In this document: positions 36,701 to 46,328 of the stretch, piece by piece
Layout of the letters: every line of letters starts with the position of its first letter
Position numbering within the stretch: the first letter of the stretch is position 1
Source of the DNA: JBEKIK01 sp963838495
GTDB taxonomy: Bacteria > Planctomycetota > Planctomycetia > Pirellulales > Thermoguttaceae
NCBI GenBank assembly: GCA_963838495.1
Contig: CAWIRC010000004.1
Span: forward strand, 62,001-126,000
Length of the DNA stretch: 64,000 nucleotides
Direction: 5' to 3'
Program-made: the position numbers and the translations under genes
The notes under the pieces: model-generated
Seen by the model: only the letters and a program-made list of their open reading frames with translations
Database searches by the model: none
What the model was told of the DNA's origin: nothing

Positions 36701-36851
36701 CGACAGCAGCCAGGTTTCGCAAAAACCGGAGTCCAAGCCGGCCGATGAGCCTGCCAAACTCAAGCCGCCCGAAGTGCCCGAAGTCAAACCCGCCAATGCG
36801 GACAATCCCCAGGAAAAGGCGAAAACGGCAAAGCAGGCCAAGAAAAAATGA
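33761..36851 (+). CDS. Secreted TPR-CHAT (caspase-like) protein, frameshifted
   Basis: About 1030 residues after joining breaks near 34130, 36340 and 36420. N-terminal signal peptide (MKFKRQILALILMFSGLLG, cleavage about SPVWA). A long helical region with TPR-like repeats follows (YKNALEGFQSEARSCIKAG, LDKALDHYKLALELAV, NQALPSLQRAVMVAGEF). The C-terminal part is a CHAT domain (caspase HetF associated with TPRs): ILAFFATSHRLYAVLL, LIIVPDGVIWYLPFEAL, the His in LPGFHTAAED, the Cys in EVFLSACGLM and the final PFFWAGYMLID strand. His and Cys are the caspase-type catalytic pair and both remain. The last 45 residues are Pro/Lys/Ala-rich. It starts upstream of the TPR-DUF1080 gene and may form a pair with it. 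Secretion makes it unlike intracellular TPR-CHAT effectors. Confidence 0.8.
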
Positions 36852-36989
36852 TTCGCCGCGGTTGCCGGATACAGTCCACTTGGTATATCATTCATTTGTC
36901 GATTCCGGGATATTTGACGCCGAACCGGTTTTTTATTCCCGGCACTAATTCAAGGAATTTTATTTTCGACGGATTTTGGAGGTTTCACG

Positions 36990-39559
36990 ATGTCGTTCAG
37001 TTATCAAAAAATATTACCGGCCGCGATTATCGCGCTGGCATTTTTCGCGTCCTCAGTTCCGGGCCGACGGCGACGGGCAAGAAGACCTGGACAAGGCCAC
37101 TGAGGCGAAATTGTCGGCCACCACCATAACCGATTGGGGCGAAGTCATCCGCCTCACCGAAAGCGCGCTGGAAAAAGGACTGGATAAACCGAACACCGAG
37201 TTCGCCAACAAACTCCTGGCCGCGACCCTGGTGCAGAGGGCAACGGTGGTAACGGCAACGGTCCAAAAAATCTACCGAACCGATCAGCGCTGGTTGAATT
37301 TCAGGCAGTTCGCCCTTTCCGACCTGAATAAATCCATAAAACTGGAGCCAAAGCAACCGCAAGCCCTGATTTTAATAGCCCAATTGAATTTGCTCCCCGA
37401 CGGCGATGAAAAGCGGGCCAAAGAGGCCGTCAATCAGGCCCTGGAATTTTCGGGGGACGACCCCCATCTGCGATCGGAAGCGCTTATATTCGCGCCGAGA
37501 TGGAAAAGAATCCGGAAAAGAGCCTGCCCGATCTCAACGAGGCTGTGCAATTGGCGCCCAACGATCCCAACGTCATTCTGGCAAGGGGCATAGTTTTAGC
37601 CGGATTGGAAAAGTACGACGAGGCGTTAAACGATCTGAACAAGGTCATCGATCTGCAACCTGAAAACATCCTGGCTTATGAAAAAAAATACTTGATCCTG
37701 CGCATTTGAAAAAATACGACGAAGCCTTGGCCGTGCTGGACAAGGTCCAGAAACTGGCCCCTAATTCCAGCGAACTTTGGCTGAATAAAATGCAAATTCA
37801 TCACGAGCAAAAGAAGTTCGACGACGCGATGGAGGATCTGAATAAGGCAATCGTCCGCGATCCGAGCAATGCCAGATTGCTCAAACTGCGATCTTTGCTC
37901 TACCTGGAAAAAGGCGACAAGGAAAAGGCGGCCGCGGATGCAAGGGACGCCGTCCAACTAAATCCCAAGGACATAATGGCCATACGAAATTACGCCGCTA
38001 TTCTGGCCGACGCCGGCAAAGACGACGAGGCCTTGGCGCAATTGGAAAAGGCCAGGAAAATCGAACCGGACAATTCCGATATCACCTTGCAAAAGAGCTT
38101 GATTTATCTCAAGCAAAAACAACCGGACAAGGCGCTCGAGATCTACAAAGACTATCTTAAAGAACATCCCGATTCCGTCTCGGACATACGGAATTACGCC
38201 ACGATTCTGGCCTACACCGGCAATAACGACGAGGCCCTCGCTCAATTGGAAAAGGCCCGAAAACTCGAGCCGAAAAACCCGGAAATAGTTCTGCAAACCG
38301 GCGCGATTTTCGTCAGGCAAAAAAAATCGGACAAGGCGGCGGAAGTTTACGGCGATTATCTGAAAGAGCATCCTGACTTACCCGCGGTCCTCTACGCCCG
38401 CGGCGATGCGTACCTGAACATCGGCCGGCAGGCCGAGGCGGAGGCCGATTATGAAAAGGCCATCAAAGACAAAGACTACTCCAAGGACTCCGGGCTTTTG
38501 AACAATTTCGCCTGGGTACTGGCCACTTCGCCCGACGAAAAACTCCGCGACGGGAAGCGGGCGGTTAAATTGGCCACCGAAGCCTGCGAACTGACAGACT
38601 ACAAGCAGGCGCATATCCTCAGTACGCTAGCCGCGGCCTACGCCGAAACCGGCGACTTCGACAGTGCCATCAAGTGGTCGGAAAAATCCGCCGAAGTCGG
38701 CCCCCCGGAACATGCCGAGGATTTCAAAAAGGAACTGGCGACCTATAAAGCGCATAATCCATACCGGGAATTGCTTTCGGAAGAGGCCGGCGGCAAACCA
38801 GAAGAGAAAAAGGCCGCTCCCCAGGAAAAAACTTCCGCCGAGGAAAAGCCCGCCCAACAGCCTTCCGAAACTCCCTCCCGGCCCGAGGAAAAACCCGCCA
38901 AGGCCGCGGAACCTGTCCGGGAGATTATCGGACCCTTTAACGGCAAGAATCTGGAAGGTTGGATCTTGAAGCAACCCCGGGAACGGAGCAAATGGACCGT
39001 GGGCGCGGCGCTCGTCGATCCGCAAAATCCGCAAGGGCTGATCGTCTCCATGCCCGGCGACCAGCCCGGCGAGCTTATCAACCGCGAGGCGCCGAGCGTG
39101 GATATTTACACCGTGGTGAAATTCGGCGATTGCACGATCGACCTGGAATTCTTGATTCCCAAGGACTCGAATTCCGGCGTGTACTTTATGGGCGAATACG
39201 AAATCCAGATACTCGACAGCTTCGGGAAAAAAGAGATGACCCCGAGCGATTTGGGGGCGATCTACGAAGCAGCCGCACCCAAGCTGAACGCGGCCAAGGC
39301 CCCGGGCCAATGGCAGAGCCTGGCCGTCGAGTTCCAGGCCCCACGCTTTGAAAACGGCGAAAAAACCGCCAACGCCCGGTTCATAAAGGTAACTCTTAAC
39401 GGGCAAACGATCCAGGAGAACGTGGAAATGAAAGGCCCCACGCCCGGCGGATTGACCGGCAAAGAATTCGCCGAAGGCCCTCTCATGTTTCAAGGCGACC
39501 ACGGCCCGGTGGCCTTTCGGAATATAAAAATAACGCTCCCCGATAGGAAAAAAGAATAA
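36990..39559 (+). CDS. Secreted TPR protein with C-terminal DUF1080 domain, three frameshifts
   Basis: About 855 residues. Start ATG 36990 has GGAGG 7 nt upstream and gives a signal peptide (MSFSYQKILPAAIIALAFFA). Breaks near 37060, 37490 and 37705 are joined by the repeat pattern. Roughly nine TPR-like units follow (KYDEALNDLNKVIDLQPEN, KKFDDAMEDLNKAIVRDPS, GKDDEALAQLEKARKIEPD, QPDKALEIYKDYLKEHPDS). After an acidic/Lys/Pro linker (EEAGGKPEEKKAAPQEK) the last 210 residues form DUF1080 (3-keto-disaccharide hydrolase/concanavalin-like sandwich): FNGKNLEGWIL, DCTIDLEFLIPKDSNSGVYF, YEIQILDSFG, GPLMFQGDHGPVAFRNI. Such domains bind or cut sugars in planctomycetes. Probably periplasmic or outer-surface. 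Confidence 0.85.
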
Positions 39560-39589
39560 TCGCTGCTATAATCTAGCAGACATTTTTTT

Positions 39590-39614
39590 GTAGCAGGCAC
39601 ACTTCGTGTGCCGT
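39590..39614. repeat. Palindrome TAGCAGGCACAC/GTGTGCC family, copy 1
   Basis: gtagcaggcacacttcgtgt then gccgt, 31 nt after the TPR-DUF1080 stop. Related copies at 43772-43804 (perfect 15-bp arms) and 52210-52234. Confidence 0.7.
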
Positions 39615-39738
39615 CTATGATATCTTTGGCGTGCAATGCACCAGCCGCATGCCGCGCGCCTTGTATCCGAACACGTTTACGTCGAAAATCTCCCAAGCGG
39701 CAAACGGAGTGTGCTTACTACATAATCGGGGTGGAACA

Positions 39739-40389
39739 ATGGGACGCAATTGGCTGACAAACCTACTGGGCATGCATCCCCTGCAATTGCTGGGCATCGT
39801 TCTTGCAGCGATGCTGCTGGTTATCATATTGCACGGCATGTTGTACCGCAGCCGATTCCTGGCGATATGTCCCAAGATCAAAGACGAGGGCGACGAATTG
39901 TTCGCCTCAACGTCGCTTGCCGGGTGGCTCTTGTCGCTGACTTTGATCTACCGGCAGGTGACCGTGGACGCCCGGCGGAAAGTAGTCGTTATCAGCCGGC
40001 GTTTGTTCTGGTTTTTCAAGAGCGCCAAGACAATTCCTTTCGAGCATATCCAGGCAATCGATTACAAGTATGAAGACTGGGGAGTGTTTACCAGCCTGGG
40101 CCTGACCGGCGATACCAAGGACTGCTTTTCGGTAAATCTCCGCCTGGTCAACGACAGCACGGTGCATTTGTTCAACTTCCTAGGAGAAGGCGGCTTCGAG
40201 CCCGGTATACTGAACCCGCTGTTTTCATTGCGCTGGTACCTGGCCAAGACGCTTTTGGCCTTTTGCGGATCGCAGGAAGAATCGTCGCGGCATTTTGTTC
40301 AACCGTCTGGAAAAGTTGATCGGCGTGAGGGTTTTAGCCTGAGAGAAAAATCCAAGAGCAGCCATGCTGCGCACGGCGCCCCGGACTAA
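39739..40389 (+). CDS. Membrane-anchored hypothetical protein (PH-like beta region)
   Basis: 216 residues from ATG 39739 (MGRNWLTNLLGMHPLQLLGI). One strong N-terminal membrane segment (LLGIVLAAMLLVIILHGMLY) and a second (LAGWLLSLTLIY). The rest is beta-rich: TVDARRKVVVISRRLFWFFK, TIPFEHIQAIDYKYEDW, CFSVNLRLVNDSTVHLFNF, a pattern like small bacterial PH-type domains behind membrane helices. The C-terminal end may be shifted: in another frame it would finish ILFNRLEKLIGVRVLA at about 40339, which fits the rest better than the basic tail in the open frame. Function unknown. Confidence 0.6.
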   Translation: MGRNWLTNLLGMHPLQLLGIVLAAMLLVIILHGMLYRSRFLAICPKIKDEGDELFASTSLAGWLLSLTLIYRQVTVDARRKVVVISRRLFWFFKSAKTIPFEHIQAIDYKYEDWGVFTSLGLTGDTKDCFSVNLRLVNDSTVHLFNFLGEGGFEPGILNPLFSLRWYLAKTLLAFCGSQEESSRHFVQPSGKVDRREGFSLREKSKSSHAAHGAPD

Positions 40390-40426
40390 ACTTCCAACGC
40401 AACATTCCTTGCCCACGACGGCGATT

Positions 40427-42157
40427 CTACAAGACTTCGTCTTTGTCCTGTTCTTTTTCGATTTTTTCCCCGCCCGTGTCGGCTTTATCGCCGTTTTTAT
40501 CTTGATCCAAATCCTTGGGCTTTGGCGGGGGATTGGGCAGCAGCGAGTCGGTCTGGAAGATGGGCAGATAACGGTAATAAACTTCCAGCGTGAGGGTGTT
40601 GAAGGCGGTGGTCATCAGCCGCCCGCCTTTTTCGCCCCACACGTCGAAACTGGGCTCGACCGGATCCCAACTCCCCGTTGCGCAGCCTTCTTTTTCCTGG
40701 CTTTGGATCAGCACCCGGCGCATTTTGCGGTTCCAGGCGTCCCACTGCGGACCGCCGAAATTGTGCATGGCCAACGTGGCGTAATACCAGTAATACGAGT
40801 TCCGCATTACCTCTTCGTCGGGCAGGTTTTCCAGCAGGTATTGCTTGCCTTCGATCATGGCCGCCGACTTCGGATCGACGCCGAAATATTGCGTGCACAA
40901 CATGCCTATGGCGGTCCTGGTGGGAGTCACCTGGTCGTATGGCTGATAGGAATACAGGCCCATGTGGTCGCCCTTGGCCACTGCATGGAACCATTTTTTC
41001 GCGTTGTCGAAGATAAACGAATCCACGGCAATACCCGCCAATTGCGCTTTTCAGGGCCATCACCTGCCAGCCGGTGACAGATGTATCGCCGATATCGGGT
41101 TTGACGTAATAAGGATAATACCGCCAGCCGCCCGTGGACGGATTTTGAGCATGTATGATGAAGGCCACCGCCTTTGCGCGGCCGTGCCGATGTGCTCGTC
41201 ATGTGTCATGCCATAGGCTTCGCACAGGACCAATGTTGCCAGCCCATGGGCGTACATGGGTTGCTCGGAGCCGCCCGCCAGGCTGCCCTCGGGCGTCTGT
41301 TCTTTAATAAGCCAGGTCAATCCCTTGGAAATTGTCTGCTGGTACGGTCCTTTGGATTTTTGGGTTTGCCCGGCGGCCAAAAAAGGCAGCAGGGCCATGG
41401 CCGTGGCGGCCTCGTCCGAATGGATGACCCCTGGCCCGGAGCAAGTGCCGTTTTTGCACTGATGCCTGAAATCCAGGCTCCATTTGCCGAAGGAGGTTTG
41501 GTGGCGATGGAGCCAGTTGAGCGCGGCGCCCACGGCCCGTTCGGAGGCCTTGGTCCCGCCGAATGCGCCTGCAATTGCTTCACGGTGTCCTTTGCCGCGA
41601 AATCCAAAACCTTCGCCTTGCCCGCCCACGCCCGGCTTGTCGCCCAAACCGGACCCCACGCCCACGCCGCCTTTTCCGGCGGGGCCGGGCAGGTCTTTTA
41701 CGCTGAATCCGCCCAGGCCGCCCAGTTGCGGCCCTCTAAGATCGCTCGACGATCCACCGCCGGCTTCGACAAACTCCGGCGAATCGTCGTAATAAATCGC
41801 CGTTTGCGAGGCGATGGGCTTGGCCTCGAACATGCTCAGTGTTTCGGTGTTCAACTCGGTGGGTTCCAAGGGGGCATCGCCGACCTCGAATCGCGTAAAT
41901 GCCGGCGGCGGGCTCATCTCCGTGCTCTCCGTGGCGCTAAACAAAGGCGCCGTATCGCTCGTGCCCACAACCACGTTGGTAGTCGCCATCGATATCAAGG
42001 CCAGAATAATGAGCGCCAAGGCGTGAAACGCCGCACTGCCCAGATACCACTGCCCGGTCTCGTGGAAATAGTCCCTGCAGGCAATCAGGGTATCCTTCAC
42101 GTTCCAAGTGAAGACGAGCCTCAGGATGCCGGTTACTGTTTCGGCACACTTCCGCAA
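40427..42157 (-). CDS. Prenyltransferase/squalene-cyclase-repeat (alpha-alpha toroid) membrane-anchored protein, frameshifted
   Basis: About 575 residues, breaks near 41165 and 41050. The N-terminus has a membrane anchor (AFHALALIILALISMATTNV). A Gly-rich linker (PAGKGGVGVGSGLGDKPGVG) leads to toroid helices: AALNWLHRHQTSFGKWSLDF, ATAMALLPFLAAGQT, AHGLATLVLCEAYGMT, ARPSTGGWRYYPYYVKPDIGDTSVTGWQVMAL-type repeats, and RTAIGMLCTQYFGV. QW-like motifs with Gly-Trp are typical of prenyltransferase/squalene cyclase repeats; many planctomycetes carry secreted members without proven enzyme function. No DXDD catalytic motif of hopene cyclases is visible. C-terminus is Lys/Asp-rich. Confidence 0.75.
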
Positions 42158-42298
42158 AAACCGGCGGATTCTTTCGCCGCTGTGGGTGAGTCTGAAGACA
42201 TATATATATTATAGAATGCCTTGCAATAATCTGCAATTACATTCCACCACCCGCCAATATGGAGGTGCAATCAAACCCTCTAATGTGTCCACAGGGGG

Positions 42299-43649
42299 CT
42301 AAATCGAGTAAAGATGCGCTCGCGTCTTGGGAATCGCATCCAACCCTGGGCGGGCGAAAAGGAACTGGAACAATTGCAGCGACCCGCTGGCAAATGCCGC
42401 CCAGGAACCGGAAAGATACAGCCGCCACATGCGGACGAATTTGTCGTCGAACATCTTTTCCACCACTCCGGCCGAGGCCTCAAAGCGCTTCAGCCAATGC
42501 CCCAGTGTTTTAGCATAGTGGGAGCGGAGATTTTCCAGGTCCAGCATGGAAAAGCCGAAGGGTTCGATAAGGTCGGTCATTTCGCGGAGCGTAGGGGCAT
42601 GGCCGCCGGGAAAAATCCGCCGCTGAATCCAGGGATTGGTCCGTCTGGGCCGATCTTGGGCAATAGTCTGAATCAGCCCGCGCCCGTGCGGGGCTAGGCA
42701 GCGGTCGGCCATGCGCCCGAAATCGCGATAGTGTTTCCGGCCCACGTGCTCCAGCATGCCCAGGGAAACCAGTGCGTCGAAGCGCCCGGAGATGTTGCGG
42801 TAATCGTCTTCGATGAATTCCACGCTGTCGTCGAGCCCTTCGGCCTGGGCGCGGCGCCGGGCGAACTCGATTTGCGGCCTGGAAATGTTAAACGCCTTGA
42901 CCGTGACTCCGTAATGCCGGGCCATGTGCATGGCCATGCCGCCCCAGCCGCCGCCCACGTCGAGGACGGTCTCGCCCGGCCTGAGGCATAATTTGCGGCA
43001 CACGTAATTCATCTTGGCCAGTTGGGCTTCGGCCAGTGGCATGTCGTCCCGGGCAAAATACGCGCAACTGTAGATCATTTGCGGATCGAGCCAGAGCTGA
43101 TAAAAGTCGTTGCCGACGTCGTAATGCCGATGGATGTTTTCCCGCGCCGGCAATGGAATTTGGCCGCCGGGTATACAGGAGCCGCGACAATAATTTACTC
43201 AGCGGATTTTGAGCCCTGCCCGCATGCAGCCGCGCACGGTATATGGTTTCCAGCAGGCGGCCCAAGTCGCCTTCCACTTCCAGATGCCGTTGGCTGTAGG
43301 CCTCGCCAAATTGAAATTCGGGATCAAGAATCAGGCGGCGCAGGGTGGGCCGGTCGCGGATAATCACCCGGGCAACCAATCGCGCATCGGTTGCCGCGAT
43401 TTCTTCGCCGTCCCACAAGATCAGGCCGATCGGCGGATCGCCCATGCTTTTAAGCATTCCCCGGCAAAGCCGGCGTTCGAGAGCCGAACTGCAAGGCTTG
43501 GAATCCGCCGATTTTTTGGGTAAGCGCGCCGTAGTCCGGATTTCTTCACCAATAGGCGGCAAGGGCGCATGTGATATAAGCGAAACCTCTTGCCCATTGC
43601 CTATGGCCGGTCCATAGACCGCATCTTTACGCGAAACCGAGAGAGACAT
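42299..43649 (-). CDS. Cyclopropane-fatty-acyl-phospholipid synthase family methyltransferase, one frameshift
   Basis: About 450 residues; start ATG 43649 (MSLSVSRKD) with GGGAG upstream. The N-terminal part (ILWDGEEIAATDARLVARVI, FGEAYSQRHLEVEGDLGRLL) is the lipid-binding domain of CFA synthases. After the shift near 43150 comes the catalytic domain: HYDVGNDFYQLWLDPQMIYS, SAM-binding ETVLDVGGGWGGMAMHMARH, EDDYRNISGRFDALVSLGML and EHVGRKHYRDFGRM, then GGHAPTLREM. It would methylate or cyclopropanate membrane lipid acyl chains at their double bonds. Located between an unknown toroid protein and tadA, all on the same strand. Confidence 0.9.
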
Positions 43650-43771
43650 GGATATACTCCCGGGATCGAGAAACTTTAGAATACATTGAACAGACTTTTC
43701 CAAATTTTAACCTTTACATGCGGAAAGACAATTCCCCCCGAAGAATTTTTCCGCTTTTTTTCCAGATGAAA

Positions 43772-43804
43772 ATGTATCAGGCACACGGAGTGTGCCTGAT
43801 ACAT
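43772..43804. repeat. Perfect palindrome, 15-bp arms (ATGTATCAGGCACAC)
   Basis: Arms 43772-43786 and 43790-43804 around gga; 18 nt past the tadA stop on the minus strand. Same core as the elements at 39590 and 52210. Confidence 0.8.
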
Positions 43805-43821
43805 ACGAGATCGCCACAATG

Positions 43822-44280
43822 CTATTTTTTTCCCAGCCGGCGTTGGGCCTGGAAGAAGCGGCCGAGAATCTCCGCGCAAGGTTCGGCCAGGATATTACTT
43901 ACGGTCTGACAGCGGTGATTCATACGGGCATCGTCGAGCATGCGATAAAGAGAATGGACCGCTCCGGCCTTGGGATCGGCGGTCCCGTAAACAAGCAGGG
44001 GGATGCGGGCTTGGAGGATCGCGCCCGCGCACATCGGGCACGGTTCCAGGGTGACGTAAAGCGCGCATCCCTCGAGCCTCCAGGAGCGCAGGGACTGGGC
44101 CGCCTGGGTGATGGCGATCATTTCGGCATGGGCGGTGGGATCGCGTAGCCCTTCCCGTTGGTTGTGCGCCGCGGCAATCACCCGCTCCTGGTGCACAATG
44201 ACCGCTCCTATGGGCACTTCATCTTCCCGCAACGCCTGTTCAGCCTGTTCCAAGGCAAGTCGCATGAAACGTTCGTGCAT
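43822..44280 (-). CDS. tadA: tRNA-specific adenosine deaminase
   Basis: 152 residues. Deaminates A34 to inosine in tRNA-Arg(ACG). Zinc and catalytic residues are complete: His51 and Glu53 in HAE, Cys81 and Cys84 in PCPMC. The typical N-terminal MRLALEQAEQAL helix and the C-terminal ILGRFFQAQR are present, with ADPKAGAVHSL in the expected place. Heptamer array G fills the upstream leader. Normal length. Confidence 0.95.
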   Translation of the reverse strand: MHERFMRLALEQAEQALREDEVPIGAVIVHQERVIAAAHNQREGLRDPTAHAEMIAITQAAQSLRSWRLEGCALYVTLEPCPMCAGAILQARIPLLVYGTADPKAGAVHSLYRMLDDARMNHRCQTVSNILAEPCAEILGRFFQAQRRLGKK

Positions 44281-44286
44281 GGCAAG

Positions 44287-44321
44287 TTCAAGATTTGGAA
44301 TTGAGGATTAGAGATTAGAAT
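44287..44321. repeat. Heptamer array G, TTAGAGA-like unit
   Basis: Units ttcaaga, tttggaa, ttgagga, ttagaga, ttagaat in one phase, with two more units (ttagaga, tttgagt) after a 2-nt phase slip to 44340. Lies immediately upstream of tadA. Confidence 0.75.
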
Positions 44322-44380
44322 CTTTATTAGAGATTTGAGTGCATATTGCGGGCATTAAGTAAAGTATTTCGTACGCTATT

Positions 44381-44407
44381 TAGCCCCCGGTGAATACACC
44401 GGAGGCT
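44381..44407. repeat. Palindrome CCCCCGGTG/CACCGGAGG
   Basis: tagcccccggtgaatacacc then ggaggct, 23 nt past the stop of the TIGR03790-like gene (minus strand). Copy of the element at 32508-32537. Confidence 0.65.
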
Positions 44408-44429
44408 CTGGTCGCGGCCAAGGGTCACG

Positions 44430-46253
44430 TTACGGGCTAGGGGCCGGAGTTTTTTTATCCGCCGTTTCAACAGTTACGTCAATGGGGAATGCCATGACGT
44501 GGGTGCTGGGATCGCCCCGCCCCAGACCCACGGTTTGCAGGCGCACGGGTCCGGCGCCGAGCTGGTCGGCTTCGATTTTTATTTGTCCTTTTTCACCGGC
44601 CAAGCGGCCCACTATGCGGCTGTTTTGCACGACGCTGATGCCGATCGAGCCCGGTGAATCGGCCTCGATAACCAAGGGATTATCGGGCCGGATTGTGCCC
44701 TGGGATACGACTTTGACATCGATTTTTCGGTCGTGATTGTCGGTGATGACCGACAAGATGACGCGGCCTTGAGATTGGATCAAGCCGCTCTCAACGGCCA
44801 CGACTCGCAATTCGTGATATCCGTCGGGCAAGAGCCCGGTGTCCAGCTTCAAGGTCCCGCCCGGTTTACATATTCCGGCGCGGGAACCGTTGACGAATAG
44901 TTCAAAATGATCGATTTCCCGGCCCGACGGCGTGGTAGCCACGGGAGATAAATTCAACGTTCCCCTGACTAGATAGTTCGCAGCTGCACCCGAAAATTTT
45001 ACCTTGGGTATGTCGGCCCAGGGCTGGCACAGCGGATCGCCGACAATAAAAAGTTGATACGGGGTAGCGACTGATTGATAAAACGCTTCGGCAAGACTGC
45101 AACCCCGTGCGTAGTGAACCTGGATCATGGGCAGGGGGAACTTCTGCAAAACCGCGTAAGGTTCGGTGACCGTGCCGCAGGCCCCGGCCGCTCCGTAGCG
45201 GAGAAACTCGCTTAAAGGGGTTTGCGGCATCTCTTTAGTCATTATGCCGCCGAAACTGGTGAAATTGTCGCAGATGGCCCCGGGCAATATCGTGCTGCCC
45301 GACGCTTTCCAGTCGAAATCGGCCACGCCCATCACCACGCCTTGGACGTCAATTTTGTTTATGGGCACGGTCCCCTTGATGATTTGCGCATTTACGCCCA
45401 GCTCTTCGAGTTTTTTCACCGCTTCGGGGAACAAGGCGTCGCGGACGCGGGAACGGACGTCCTCGTTCTTGACAAAGTAGATGGTCCCGCGGGGATGGTC
45501 GCCGTCCGCTCCGGCGCTGCGTTTGAGATATCGCAGAATCTCCTCAACCGTGTTGCCCCGGCCGTACGTTACGCCCAGGACCATGGATAGGAGGTAAGTT
45601 TTACCTTGAGATTCGACCAGTTCGCCATGCGGCCCGAATTGCCAAGCGCTGCGGAAACCAAGGGTGGGCATGTTTTTTCGTTGGTCCTCGGGCAGGCGCG
45701 TGTAACGATTGGATCGGAGATCCAAATAATCCATTTCGCCCTTGAGCACCGATTGCCAAAGATAGGTCAGGCCGCTGAGCGAGCCGACCGGCGTTATCTG
45801 CTTGGGCATAACCCGGCGTCCGGGCAACGATTCATGAAGAAAATCTTTCTCGGCGTTGTCGGATACGGATACGGGACTCTCGAACTTCTGCACGTCGCTG
45901 TCAAGTTTAATCTCCCAGGGAAAATCGCTGGAATAAACCACGTAATCGATCTGCGCAGTCAAGCGGCGCGAACGAATGGCCTCCACGATCGGATTTAGGA
46001 TCTGGGAGCGAAAATCATCGATCGACGCCGATTCAGCGGTCGGGCTCCAAGGCAGGTAAAACACGTTGCCGGGGGAAATATGGCGAAGGTAAATATAATG
46101 ATTGGCAATTGTGAGCGAATCCGGGCTATTGGGATTTACCACCAAAAGCACGTTCTCCGGGCCGCCGCCCGCCACAGCCGGAGCGGTCATCATGCAAAAT
46201 GTGAAAAACGCAAAAACAATGGCAAATTGCGTTTTTATGAAAGATTTCGGCAT
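44430..46253 (-). CDS. TIGR03790-family secreted protein
   Basis: 607 residues, intact. Signal peptide MPKSFIKTQFAIVFAFFTFC then AVAGGGPENVLLVVNPNSPDS. The body has alternating beta strands and helices with YVVYSSDFPWEI, GVVMGVADFDWKA, LRYGAAGACGTVTEPYAVLQ, HYARGCSLAEAFYQSVATPY and IVGDPLCQPWA, which match the TIGR03790 family as I remember it. The C-terminal 170 residues are beta-sandwich-like (HFELFVNGSRAGICKPGG, LPDGYHELRVVAVESG). The GACGTVTEP segment with downstream H-Y and GDP-x-C recalls caspase/gingipain-fold proteins, but catalysis is only a guess. Confidence 0.7.
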   Translation of the reverse strand: MPKSFIKTQFAIVFAFFTFCMMTAPAVAGGGPENVLLVVNPNSPDSLTIANHYIYLRHISPGNVFYLPWSPTAESASIDDFRSQILNPIVEAIRSRRLTAQIDYVVYSSDFPWEIKLDSDVQKFESPVSVSDNAEKDFLHESLPGRRVMPKQITPVGSLSGLTYLWQSVLKGEMDYLDLRSNRYTRLPEDQRKNMPTLGFRSAWQFGPHGELVESQGKTYLLSMVLGVTYGRGNTVEEILRYLKRSAGADGDHPRGTIYFVKNEDVRSRVRDALFPEAVKKLEELGVNAQIIKGTVPINKIDVQGVVMGVADFDWKASGSTILPGAICDNFTSFGGIMTKEMPQTPLSEFLRYGAAGACGTVTEPYAVLQKFPLPMIQVHYARGCSLAEAFYQSVATPYQLFIVGDPLCQPWADIPKVKFSGAAANYLVRGTLNLSPVATTPSGREIDHFELFVNGSRAGICKPGGTLKLDTGLLPDGYHELRVVAVESGLIQSQGRVILSVITDNHDRKIDVKVVSQGTIRPDNPLVIEADSPGSIGISVVQNSRIVGRLAGEKGQIKIEADQLGAGPVRLQTVGLGRGDPSTHVMAFPIDVTVETADKKTPAPSP

Positions 46254-46328
46254 TTGATCATCCCGGAATAATTGCTTAAAGCTGGGCGGTTACCTTGGCA
46301 TTACGTTTGAGAAACCTTATCAGTTCAG

